Assembly (NCBI GenBank): GCA_964392985.1
Contig: CAYMSF010000004.1
Coordinates: 1 to 64,000 of the forward strand
DNA from: CAYMSF01 sp964392985
Lineage (GTDB): Bacteria > Verrucomicrobiota > Lentisphaeria > Victivallales > Victivallaceae
Direction: 5' to 3'
DNA length: 64,000 bases
A program made the position numbers and the translations under genes. Under the pieces are notes generated by a model. It was not told where the DNA came from. It saw only the letters and a program-made list of their open reading frames with translations, and searched no databases. Positions within the stretch are counted from its first letter, which is position 1. Each line of letters opens with the position of its first letter. This document shows, one piece after another, positions 9,591 to 18,493 of this stretch.

Positions 9591-11827
9591 TGGAGTCTAA
9601 AATTACATCAAAAAAGATTGAATTATTGGCACCGGCTGGAAATTTGGCAGCAGCTCTTGCTGCTTATGATTGCGGCGCCGATGCGGTTTATGCCGGTTTG
9701 AGTAAATTCAATGCACGCGAACGCACTGAAAATTTTACCATTCAAGAAATGTCCAAATTGTCCGCGTATGCGAAAAGCCATCAGAAAAAATTTTATGTAA
9801 CCCTGAATACTTTAATTAAAGAGTCGGAACTTCCGGAAATCGTAGAGTATTTGGCGGAACTTTCAAAACTTTTGCCAGACGCTATTATAGTTCAAGACTA
9901 TGGCGTAATTCGCATTATAAGGGAATATTTTCCCTGGCTTGTTATCCATGCCTCTACTCAAATGGGGTTTCATAATTCTGCAGGGTTGAAACTTGCTGCG
10001 GAGTCAGGTGTTTCCAGAGTGATTATGGAGCGTCAAGTTACTATGGCTGAACTGAAACTTATGACCCCAAGTTCTCCTGTTGAAATTGAAGTGTTTATTC
10101 ATGGAGCATTATGTTGTTCACTTTCAGGCCAATGTCTTTTTTCCTCATGGCAAGGCGGATGGAGTGGCAATCGCGGTAAATGCAAACAACCCTGCCGTCG
10201 GCGTTTTTTCAGCCGTTCCGGGAATGGTTTTTTCTTTTCTACTCAAGATTTATATACATTGGATATGATTCACGAATTGAAAACAATTGGAGTAGTTTCG
10301 TTTAAAATAGAAGGAAGATTGCGTAAACCTGATTATGTTGCCAGGGCCGTTAGCGCATATCGTATGATTCTTGATGCTGAAGAAAAGCCATCGCGTGAAC
10401 TACTCAATCAGGCCAAGAATATTCTCGCCGGTACATACGGCAGAAAATGGTCTTCCGGTTTCTTTAATACTGATTCAATGAAAAAATTGATTCAACACGA
10501 TTCTCTCGGCGTGGCTGGAATGCTTTGCGGGAACGTTATTGAAGTCATTGACAATGGATTTAAGATGGAAACACTCAGACGGATTCATCTTGGCGACCGC
10601 ATTAGAATCCAATCTCAGTCTGGCGATGAAGGACCGGCCATGACAATTACAAAAATGTTCAAGAATGATTCGCCCGTAAAATATTCTGGTAGCGGAGAAC
10701 AATGTTTTATCTGCTGCGATAAAACAATTCAAGAGCATGGTATGGTATATAAAATTGGGGAAAGTTGCGACGAGATGATTCCCAGAATTGCTGCTCTGCC
10801 GGTGGCAAAAACGCCGCTGAACCTGCATTTGAAAGTTTCTGACATGGAGATATCGGTTTGCCTTGATGCTGACGGCGAAAATATCTGGCGAAAAAAAATT
10901 AATCTTGCTCCGGCTACCCGGCATGCCTTGGATAGTGAACGACTGGCAGAAGAGTTTGCCGCCAGTCGTTCCAATATATTTTGTATGGGGCAGTTTACCG
11001 CAGAAATATCCGGTCAATATTTTCTACCTTCAAGCATATTAAAAGAAATTCGTCGTGAGTTCTGGCTCTGGGCCGACGAAAATGTTAATCCAATAAATGT
11101 AGCTAAACATATTTATGCGGCAATGGATAAATTCAGACGCGATTATCAACGCCTGCGTGGAGCAATCCCTGACAATGAGAAGGAAACGGTAATGATCCGG
11201 CTCGATGGCGGATGCACTCCGGCAAAGAGCGGGGGTAATGTTGCATGTTCTGTCTATTCTGCTAATAAAAAAGTTACTGAAGCTGTTCTACCGTGTTTCT
11301 GTCCGGAAGACAGGTTGAAAAATTTACGTTCTCGAATTGCTGAGGCTTATCGTATAGGTATCCGCCGGTTCAGGATAACGTCATTTTACGGTGCAAAGTT
11401 ATTTGAGGAATATCCGGATGTTAAATTACTGGCATCTTTTCCACTGCCTGTTTGCAATTCAATGGCGGCGGAAGAAATGCATCGATGCGGATTTGTGCAG
11501 ATTCAGGCATGGTTGGAATTGGAGCAAAATGAAATAAGGCTACTCGCCGGAAAATCCCCTGTGACAGTTGAAGTTTACCGCTATGGACGTCCGGTTTTAC
11601 TGGCTACCCGTGCAGGAATTCCTGTTCCTGATGGACACATTCGCGATGCCAGAAATAACGGCTTTTCTGTACGTAATGACAAGAATGCCGGATTAACTTA
11701 TGTCTATCCCAAGTCTGTTATGTCTATTCCACGTATTCCCGGAACCATAGACTTTTATGACTTGACTAATGCTCATTGGAATGAAGAAGATATTTTTAGT
11801 TTTAATTTTACTTCCGGTCTGATGTAA
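9590..11827 (+). CDS. U32-family protein with DUF3656-like region (RlhA/YdcP-like)
   Basis: A 745-aa protein of the U32 'peptidase' family, whose better-studied members are tRNA/rRNA hydroxylation factors, not proteases. The N-terminus IELLAPAGN begins the TIM-barrel half with GADAVYAGL, VTLNTL and HASTQMG. The family cysteines are present in GALCCSLSGQC and GKCKQPCRRR (about residues 172-205), presumed iron-sulfur ligands. The long C-terminal part fits the RlhA class (about 650 aa in E. coli), so 23S rRNA C2501 hydroxylation is a reasonable guess, not certain. Its ATG overlaps the stop of the upstream kinase (TAATG) and there is no separate ribosome binding site, indicating translational coupling. 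Confidence 0.83.
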   Translation: MESKITSKKIELLAPAGNLAAALAAYDCGADAVYAGLSKFNARERTENFTIQEMSKLSAYAKSHQKKFYVTLNTLIKESELPEIVEYLAELSKLLPDAIIVQDYGVIRIIREYFPWLVIHASTQMGFHNSAGLKLAAESGVSRVIMERQVTMAELKLMTPSSPVEIEVFIHGALCCSLSGQCLFSSWQGGWSGNRGKCKQPCRRRFFSRSGNGFFFSTQDLYTLDMIHELKTIGVVSFKIEGRLRKPDYVARAVSAYRMILDAEEKPSRELLNQAKNILAGTYGRKWSSGFFNTDSMKKLIQHDSLGVAGMLCGNVIEVIDNGFKMETLRRIHLGDRIRIQSQSGDEGPAMTITKMFKNDSPVKYSGSGEQCFICCDKTIQEHGMVYKIGESCDEMIPRIAALPVAKTPLNLHLKVSDMEISVCLDADGENIWRKKINLAPATRHALDSERLAEEFAASRSNIFCMGQFTAEISGQYFLPSSILKEIRREFWLWADENVNPINVAKHIYAAMDKFRRDYQRLRGAIPDNEKETVMIRLDGGCTPAKSGGNVACSVYSANKKVTEAVLPCFCPEDRLKNLRSRIAEAYRIGIRRFRITSFYGAKLFEEYPDVKLLASFPLPVCNSMAAEEMHRCGFVQIQAWLELEQNEIRLLAGKSPVTVEVYRYGRPVLLATRAGIPVPDGHIRDARNNGFSVRNDKNAGLTYVYPKSVMSIPRIPGTIDFYDLTNAHWNEEDIFSFNFTSGLM

Positions 11828-11903
11828 AGAATACCTGACATTAATTTGATTTTTTTGAGCAATTTGGTGTAAAATTGCATTGATAAAGTAATAGTGGCAA
11901 TAA

Positions 11904-14900
11904 TCAAGATTGTACTTTTGGTTTGAATATCCTAAGCACAACGACGAAAAACAACGGGATATACAAAATTGCCAGTAGCGTTGCAGTTATCATCCCCCCC
12001 ATTACACCGGTGCCGATGGAGTTTTGTGCTCCCGAACCAGCCCCGGTGCTGATTGCCAGGGGCATCACGCCAAGAATAAACGCAAAGGAGGTCATCAAAA
12101 TTGGCCGAATCCTTATTCGAGAAGCTTCAAGCGTGGCAGCAGTCAGGTCTATTCCATGTTCTATCCGGTCTTTTGCAAACTCCACGATAAGTATGGCATT
12201 TTTTGCAGATAGTCCAATGATTGTGAGTAATCCAATCTGAAAATAGACATCATTAGCAAATCCTCTTAATGTGGTTGCCAGTAATGCTCCGATTATTCCA
12301 AGCGGTAATACCAGCATCACGGAAAATGGAATTGACCAGCTTTCGTAAAGAGCTGCCAGACATAAAAAGACGACAAGAATTGAAATTGCATATAATAGCG
12401 GAGCTTGTGAGCCGGACATCAGTTCCTGATATGAAAGACCCGTCCACTCAAATCCGATGCCGGAAGGCAGTCTTTCCGCGATCTGCTCCATTGCTGCCAT
12501 GGCGTCACCGGAACTTTTGCCTGGAGTCGCCATTCCCATAATCTCAACAGAAGGAAAACCATTGTAGCGTTCCAGTCGAGGCGAACCAAATGTCCATCGT
12601 CCCTTGGCAAAAGATGAGAAAGGCACCATCGTGCCGACATTGTTGCGTACATACCAATCATCCAAATCATCAGGTTGCATCCTGAATTTTGCGTCGGCTT
12701 GCAGGTAGACTTTTTTAATCCTGCCTTTATCAAGAAAGTCATTAGTATAGATACCGCCCCAGGCGGTTGAGAAAACGTTATGAATGTCATCTACAGAAAG
12801 CCCCAGCGCGCCAACACGTTCCCAGTCAATGTCAACCTTAAATTCCGGAGTATCGTCCAATCCATTAGGACGTACCATCATTAAATTCGGATTTTGTGAC
12901 GCCATTCCTAAAAGCTGGTTTCTTGCTTCCATTAACTTTTCATGTCCCAATCCGCCGCGATCTTGTAATTTGAAGTCAAAACCATTGGCGTTACCCAACT
13001 CAATTGCCGCAGGAGGCGGGAAAGCGAAAACTAATGCATCGCGCATACGCGCAAATGACCCCATAACTTTTCCGGCTACAGCGTTGGCGCTGAGGTCAGG
13101 TCTGTTCCGTAATTTCCAATCTTTCATTTTCGCGAATGCGATGGCAGTATTCTGCCCCCTGCCTGCGAAACTGAAACCTGCTACGGCGAATACCGACTCC
13201 ACTGCGTCTTTTTGAGTTATGAGTAAATTGTCACGGACACGATCAATAACTTTTAGTGTTTGTTCTTGAGTTGCTCCTGCGGGAAGCATGATTTGGACGA
13301 ACATTATTCCCTGGTCTTCGTCTGGAAGATATGCGGTCGGTAAACGCATAAACAGAAATACCGCAACTCCAATTACAGTAAGATAAATTAGCAAATAACG
13401 TATGCTGGTGTTAAGCATGCGTTCGACAATTGATAGATATTGTTCCCGTCCCCCATTAAATATTTTGTTGAACCAACGAAAAAAAGGACGAAAAATAAAT
13501 ATACCATTTTCTGTGACCTGATGCCCCTTTTTTACAGGTTTTAGCATTGTAGCACAAAGAGCCGGAGTAATTATCAGCGCGACAATAACCGAAAAAATCA
13601 TACATGAGATGATTGTGACAGAAAATTGCCTGTAGATAACTCCTGTTGATCCACCGAAAAAACCCATAGGAACAAAGACAGCAGAAAGTACCAGGGCAAT
13701 TCCAATCAATGCGCCGGATATTTGATGCATTGATTTTTTTGTGGCCTCCTTGGGTGAGAGACCTTCTTCGCTCATTACCCGTTCAACATTTTCGACGACT
13801 ACAATTGCATCGTCAACCAGTAAACCGATTGCCAGAACCATGGCAAACATTGTCAGAGTATTAATCGATAACCCACAAAGTTTAATTACTGCAAAAGTAC
13901 CTAGCAAAACAACAGGGACTGCAATAGTTGGTATAAACGTTGCCCTGAAGTTTTGGAGGAATATAAACATGACGATAAAAACCAGCAATATTGCTTCAAT
14001 AAGGGTTTTAATAACCTCTTCAATAGATATTTTAACAAATGGAGTGGTATCATAAGGATATACCATTTGCATGCTTTTGGGGTAGAACTTTGACAATTCA
14101 CTCAATCTTTTTCTCACTGCGTCGGCAGTGGAGATGGCATTGGCTCCTGTTGCAAGTTTTATGGCCATACCGGCTGCAGGTTTTCCGTTGTAAGTTCCAA
14201 TCATATCATAGTTTTCACTTCCCAGTTCAATTTTAGCCACGTCTTTGAGTAATATTCTTGATCCGTCACTATTAGCCCGCAGAAGAATTTGCCCGAATTC
14301 TTCGGGGGTTTGGAGAAGACTTTGGATGTTTATTGTCGCGTTCAGTTGCTGCCCCGATGATGATGGAGTACCGCCAATTTGCCCGGCCGATACCTGAACG
14401 TTGTGAGTTTGAATAGCTTGAGAGACATCCGCAGGTGTTAACTGGTAGTTATAAAGTTTTTCCGGATTAAGCCATATCCTCATGGCATATTGAGAACCGA
14501 AAGTTGTTACTTCGCCAACGCCTTGAACTCGACTGAGCGGGTCTTGAATATTTGCCACGACATAATTGGTCAAATCAACACGGTCAAGACTGGAGTCGTC
14601 TGAAATAAAACCTACAACCATTAGGAAATTTTTGGTTGATTTGGTAACTCTTATGCCTTGGCGCTGAACAACTTGAGGTAGCAATGGCATAGCTAATTGC
14701 AGTTTGTTCTGGGTTTGTACTTGTGCAACATCCGGGTCGGTGCCGGCATCAAAAGTAAGCGTAATGGTCGCATATCCCGACGAATCGCTGGTGGATGAAA
14801 TATAGCACAAATGATCGATTCCATTCATTTTTTGTTCAATAACCTGACTAACTGTATCTTCTATAGTTTTTGCAGATGCCCCGGGATAGAATGCGTCAAT

Positions 14901-15032
14901 AGATATTTCGGGCAGGGCAATAGCAGGATATTGCGAAACCGGTAATTTAAAGATTGACAATAATCCTGCCAACATTATGATGATGGCGATGACCCAGGCA
15001 AAAATCGGACGATTGATAAAAAAATGAATCAT
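11904..15032 (-). CDS. RND efflux pump inner-membrane transporter (HAE-1/AcrB-like)
   Basis: Proton-driven trimeric drug exporter of 1042 aa, the usual AcrB/MexB length. The start IHFFINRPIFAWVIAI is the typical first membrane helix; 12 helices and two large periplasmic loops are expected. The proton-relay aspartates Asp407 and Asp408 are present in VDDAIVVVEN, at the same numbering as in AcrB. The helix after the second loop includes LYESWSIPFSVMLV, a family hallmark. The start codon directly abuts the stop of the adaptor gene. No outer-membrane channel of the TolC/OprM family is present in this window, so it must be encoded elsewhere. Expression is probably controlled by the adjacent TetR protein. 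Confidence 0.95.
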   Translation of the reverse strand: MIHFFINRPIFAWVIAIIIMLAGLLSIFKLPVSQYPAIALPEISIDAFYPGASAKTIEDTVSQVIEQKMNGIDHLCYISSTSDSSGYATITLTFDAGTDPDVAQVQTQNKLQLAMPLLPQVVQRQGIRVTKSTKNFLMVVGFISDDSSLDRVDLTNYVVANIQDPLSRVQGVGEVTTFGSQYAMRIWLNPEKLYNYQLTPADVSQAIQTHNVQVSAGQIGGTPSSSGQQLNATINIQSLLQTPEEFGQILLRANSDGSRILLKDVAKIELGSENYDMIGTYNGKPAAGMAIKLATGANAISTADAVRKRLSELSKFYPKSMQMVYPYDTTPFVKISIEEVIKTLIEAILLVFIVMFIFLQNFRATFIPTIAVPVVLLGTFAVIKLCGLSINTLTMFAMVLAIGLLVDDAIVVVENVERVMSEEGLSPKEATKKSMHQISGALIGIALVLSAVFVPMGFFGGSTGVIYRQFSVTIISCMIFSVIVALIITPALCATMLKPVKKGHQVTENGIFIFRPFFRWFNKIFNGGREQYLSIVERMLNTSIRYLLIYLTVIGVAVFLFMRLPTAYLPDEDQGIMFVQIMLPAGATQEQTLKVIDRVRDNLLITQKDAVESVFAVAGFSFAGRGQNTAIAFAKMKDWKLRNRPDLSANAVAGKVMGSFARMRDALVFAFPPPAAIELGNANGFDFKLQDRGGLGHEKLMEARNQLLGMASQNPNLMMVRPNGLDDTPEFKVDIDWERVGALGLSVDDIHNVFSTAWGGIYTNDFLDKGRIKKVYLQADAKFRMQPDDLDDWYVRNNVGTMVPFSSFAKGRWTFGSPRLERYNGFPSVEIMGMATPGKSSGDAMAAMEQIAERLPSGIGFEWTGLSYQELMSGSQAPLLYAISILVVFLCLAALYESWSIPFSVMLVLPLGIIGALLATTLRGFANDVYFQIGLLTIIGLSAKNAILIVEFAKDRIEHGIDLTAATLEASRIRIRPILMTSFAFILGVMPLAISTGAGSGAQNSIGTGVMGGMITATLLAILYIPLFFVVVLRIFKPKVQS

Positions 15033-16217
15033 TTATAACGATGCTCCCGGCTTTGACGTCTGATTTTTCTGTAGATATTCAGCGTCAACATTAATAACTT
15101 TTACAGGAGCGCCTGGACGTATTTTCTGAAATCCTTCAACAATCATCCGGTCACCGGGTTTTATCCCGCTTTTTACCAGCCATTTATTGCCGATACTACG
15201 GTCAAGTTTTAACATTCTTTGTACTACTTTATCGGCATTATCTAATAATAGTGCGTAAGGATTGCCCCGCATATCATGCATCACACCTTGTTGTGGTACG
15301 AGTATTGCCTCTTCAATTATTCCATCTTTGGTGGCGGTTCGTACAAACATTCCAGGCAGCAGAACATATTCAGGATTCGGAAAAACCATGCGCAAAATGA
15401 ATGAACCAGTGCTTTGATCTACGGTAACATCACGGAATTTGATATCTCCCTCAAGTGGATACGTAGTTCCGTCCTCTAAAAATAATTTAGCTTTGGCTTT
15501 TTCATTATTAAATGTTTTAATCATACCATTTGATATATCTTCTCTGAGTCGTAAAAAGCTGGCACTTGATTGAGTCACATCGACATATATGGGGTCAATT
15601 TTTTGAATTGTGGTAAGAGGGGATAAATGATGTGCTGTTACGAGTGCTCCTACCGTAACGTGAGATTTACCTGTACGTCCCGAAATCGGTGCTGTGACGT
15701 CGGTATAGGCCAAATTGATGCGTGCTGTTTCTAATTCTGCTTTCGCTACTAAAATATCAGCCTCAGCAGTGTTGAGCTCGCCAACCATATCGTCAAAGTT
15801 CTGTTGACTGACTGCATTTGCCTTGACTAATTTTTTATTACGTTCAACCTTGATGCGAAGAGGGACCGCATGAGATTCTGCTCTGTTCAAGTCAGCTTGT
15901 GCCTTGCCGTATGCTGCTCGATACAGTGCCGGGTCAATTTGATAAAGTATATCCCCGGCTTTCACATCTGTTCCTTCTTCAAACAGGCGGTTTTTGATTA
16001 TCCCGCCGACTTGTGGACGAACTTCAGCAACAAGATAGGGATGAGTCCGTCCTGACAGTTCTGATGATACCGTTGCTCTTTCAGGTTGTATTGTGATAAC
16101 AGCAACCTCTGGATTTTCAGCTTTAAATTGCCCTGGCGGCGGGCGTTGTCCGCAACCAGCAGTCAGTAAACCAATTGCCAGGATTGTTGACATTAAAAGA
16201 GGATTATAATTCTTCAT
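15033..16217 (-). CDS. RND efflux periplasmic adaptor lipoprotein (AcrA/MexA-like)
   Basis: Membrane-fusion protein of 394 aa bridging the RND transporter to an outer-membrane channel. The N-terminus is a lipoprotein signal with lipobox LTAGC, so the mature protein starts at a lipidated Cys22. The barrel and lipoyl halves (SSELSGRTHPYLVAEVRPQVGG and TDVTAPISGRTGK) flank a helical hairpin of about residues 95-165. The C-terminal KPGDRMIVEGFQKIRPGAPV is the membrane-proximal domain signature. It precedes the transporter gene with zero spacing and follows the TetR gene by 44 bp, so the three genes form one minus-strand transcription unit. Confidence 0.94.
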   Translation of the reverse strand: MKNYNPLLMSTILAIGLLTAGCGQRPPPGQFKAENPEVAVITIQPERATVSSELSGRTHPYLVAEVRPQVGGIIKNRLFEEGTDVKAGDILYQIDPALYRAAYGKAQADLNRAESHAVPLRIKVERNKKLVKANAVSQQNFDDMVGELNTAEADILVAKAELETARINLAYTDVTAPISGRTGKSHVTVGALVTAHHLSPLTTIQKIDPIYVDVTQSSASFLRLREDISNGMIKTFNNEKAKAKLFLEDGTTYPLEGDIKFRDVTVDQSTGSFILRMVFPNPEYVLLPGMFVRTATKDGIIEEAILVPQQGVMHDMRGNPYALLLDNADKVVQRMLKLDRSIGNKWLVKSGIKPGDRMIVEGFQKIRPGAPVKVINVDAEYLQKNQTSKPGASL

Positions 16218-16261
16218 GATTATTCGCTTTGTATTATGAAATTTATAAAATATTTATCAAG

Positions 16262-16867
16262 TCAGGATAATTTTAATCCAATCATGTTTTGAGTAGTGAT
16301 ATGCTTAATTATCAAGTCAAAATTTTCTTCCATAAAGTCCCCATCGGTACAGAGCTTATCTACTATCCTGTAATGGAAATAATAGAATGTACAACTTCCG
16401 ATGATTGAAAAAATTCTAACTTTGATTTCTTTCTCAGTGGTATCTGATGGCAGACATTTTCGCAATATCCTTTCCAATGAAATTACATCCGGTTTAAAAT
16501 AGACATCAAATATTTCGTCAAATATTTCTGATGGATTAAGCAATGCATGATAAGCTATTTTTTCCATTAACCGGTTTTCGATAATCTTTTTATCGTTGCT
16601 CCTCGACATAAATGCCGTAATCCAGGCTTCTAGCACTTTTTTTATGTCAGAATCAGTTTTTATTTTATCAGCATCAGGTAGCGGTGGTTTGAAAGCAAAA
16701 ACCATTTCCAAAGAGCGACGGTATAATTCTGCCTTTCCTGAAAAATGATAATTAATCGCTGCAATATTCACCCCGGCTCTTTTGCAGATATTTCTTATTG
16801 TTGCGGCACGATAACCATGCTCAGCAAATTCTTCCAGCGCGGCTAGAATAATTTTGTTTTTTGTCAT
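16262..16867 (-). CDS. TetR-family transcriptional regulator (CecR-like)
   Basis: Dimeric ligand-responsive repressor of 201 aa. The N-terminal helix-turn-helix includes AALEEFAEHGYRAATIRNIC and AGVNIAAINYHFSGKAELY, the latter characteristic of the CecR/YbiH branch. The C-terminal domain (about 75-200) is the variable ligand-binding part. It is the first gene of the TetR-adaptor-transporter unit, which points to autoregulation and control of the efflux pump. An 18-bp near-perfect palindrome lies 38 bp upstream of the start. The inducing compound cannot be inferred. Confidence 0.88.
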   Translation of the reverse strand: MTKNKIILAALEEFAEHGYRAATIRNICKRAGVNIAAINYHFSGKAELYRRSLEMVFAFKPPLPDADKIKTDSDIKKVLEAWITAFMSRSNDKKIIENRLMEKIAYHALLNPSEIFDEIFDVYFKPDVISLERILRKCLPSDTTEKEIKVRIFSIIGSCTFYYFHYRIVDKLCTDGDFMEENFDLIIKHITTQNMIGLKLS

Positions 16868-17352
16868 AAATAGCCTTATTCAAACAGTTGTTTCATTCAT
16901 TAGTTTAAATCATATGTTTTAATTTGCAAGCAAAATAAATTATTTTTTAAAATAATCTTTATCGAAAAAGTAATAGACAACGGTTTATAACAAGGTCTGA
17001 ATATGAACATTCATGTATTGAATTTTAAATTATAATATTACGTAAATTGACGGATCGTCAATAAATAATGATTTAAATTTTGTGAGATTTGGGTAATAAC
17101 CGGCAGATTGATAACATTGCATTTTGAACATATTGTGTCTCTCACAAACAGTTCAGGTTGATTTGTTGTTGATTCATTTAAAAGAAAATAATTTTTCTGT
17201 TAGACAAAACCACGAATTACCTGTAACTTTAATATAGTAACTGTGTTGCTTATGGCTAGTACTGTAAACATAATAAGGATGCACTATTGTTAAATAATTT
17301 GTTTTTATATGAGTTTCTTAACAATGTCTATTTATAATTTAAGGGATATGGT
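16868..17352. other. Divergent intergenic region between tetR and radical SAM gene
   Basis: This 485-bp AT-rich stretch has no convincing ORF. It must hold the divergent promoters of the TetR/RND unit and the radical SAM gene. Two symmetrical sites stand out: the 18-bp palindrome at 16905-16922 and TTGACG-GAT-CGTCAA at 17047-17061. A long inverted repeat ATTGTTAA/TTAACAAT with a 24-base loop lies near 17286-17325. No RNA gene was recognised. Confidence 0.5.
16905..16922. promoter_or_regulatory. Candidate TetR operator palindrome
   Basis: TTAAATCATATGTTTTAA is an 18-bp inverted repeat with a CATATG core and a single mismatched pair. It lies 38-55 bp upstream of the tetR start codon, where a promoter or operator is expected. 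TetR-family proteins bind palindromes of about this size as dimers; assignment to this regulator is inference from position. Confidence 0.45.
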
Positions 17353-18477
17353 GTGGAAGATATAAAGACAAAACTGGAAATATTATCTGCAGCATCACAG
17401 TATGATTTAGCCTGTGCCTGCGGAACTGGCAAGGATGACCGGCGCCATCGCGGTACAGATGGGCGCTGGCTTTATCCTGTAGCTTTGCCAAGTGGTGGAT
17501 ACAGTGTTCTGCTAAAAACATTACTTTCAAATTGCTGTTCAAATGATTGTAAGTATTGTCCATTTCGAGCCAATGCAAATGCCAGACGATGTTCCATCTC
17601 TCCGGAAGATACTGCCAAAATATTTATGGAGTATTATCGTAATAAAAAAGTTTTCGGGTTATTTCTCAGTTCTGGAGTTATCGGGTCGCCGGATAATACT
17701 ATGCGATTATTGAATGATACCGTAATGATTTTGCGACGACGTTACAATTTTCACGGTTATGTTCACTTAAAAATAATCCCTGGCGCTTCTGATGCCGCTA
17801 TCATGGAATCAATCAGCATCGCCAGTGCGGTATCATTGAACATCGAAACACCAGGAGATAAATATTTCAAAAAATTATCTGATTCCAAGGATTTTAATTC
17901 CGATATTATCCGTCCAATAAAACTCATGAGTAAACTCACTGCTAAGGGCGAAAAATTTTCGAAAGTAAAATGTACTACACAATTTGTTGTTGGTGCGGCC
18001 GGAGAGTCTGACCGGGAAATTGTTGAATATATGTCAGGCATTTATTCTCGACTTAATTTTGATCGAGTATATTTTTCCGCCTACCAGCCGGGACTTGGGG
18101 ATAAAGATATTCCCGGGGAACAGAATTTTAAACTTGACAATATTGATTATTTAACTCGAGAACACAGGCTTTATCAGTGTGATTTTCTTCTCCGTAAATA
18201 TGGTTTTGCTCACAATGAACTATCTTTTGCCCATGATGGTAATTTATCCTTACTGAAAGACCCGAAATTAGTTTGGGCGGAAAACCATCCTGAATTTTTC
18301 CCTGTCAAGATAAATCATGCTGATTTAAACGAATTAATGCGAGTTCCTGGCATTGGTCCGGAAACGGCAACTAAAATTGTTCGGGAGCGACCTGTACGAA
18401 AAATATCAAGACTGGCTGATATTGGAATTAAAAAAGTACAATTTGAAAAGCTATGTAACTATATTGTCTTGGATTAA
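17353..18477 (+). CDS. Radical SAM protein with C-terminal helix-hairpin-helix (TIGR03916-like, putative DNA modification/repair)
   Basis: A 374-aa radical SAM enzyme. The cluster motif CSNDCKYC (C-x3-C-x2-C) is at about residues 60-67, preceded by SGGYSVLLKTLLSN. The barrel continues with FGLFLSSGVIGSPD and SLNIETPG. The C-terminus (about 320-372) is a helix-hairpin-helix DNA-binding motif, including MRVPGIGPETATKIV. This architecture matches the family named putative DNA modification/repair radical SAM protein. In other genomes the family is often paired with a uracil-DNA-glycosylase-like protein; none is adjacent here. The GTG at 17353 is used because AAGGGA lies seven bases before it and no ATG is in frame nearby. 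The actual reaction is unknown. Confidence 0.85.
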   Translation: MEDIKTKLEILSAASQYDLACACGTGKDDRRHRGTDGRWLYPVALPSGGYSVLLKTLLSNCCSNDCKYCPFRANANARRCSISPEDTAKIFMEYYRNKKVFGLFLSSGVIGSPDNTMRLLNDTVMILRRRYNFHGYVHLKIIPGASDAAIMESISIASAVSLNIETPGDKYFKKLSDSKDFNSDIIRPIKLMSKLTAKGEKFSKVKCTTQFVVGAAGESDREIVEYMSGIYSRLNFDRVYFSAYQPGLGDKDIPGEQNFKLDNIDYLTREHRLYQCDFLLRKYGFAHNELSFAHDGNLSLLKDPKLVWAENHPEFFPVKINHADLNELMRVPGIGPETATKIVRERPVRKISRLADIGIKKVQFEKLCNYIVLD

Positions 18478-18493
18478 GGCAATTTCCGCTGAA

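Noticed and set aside
11859..11878. GCAATTT/AAATTGC hairpin between the convergent U32 and RND genes
   Set aside because: Only 7 bp, AT-rich and without a T-tract downstream on either strand, so not called a terminator.
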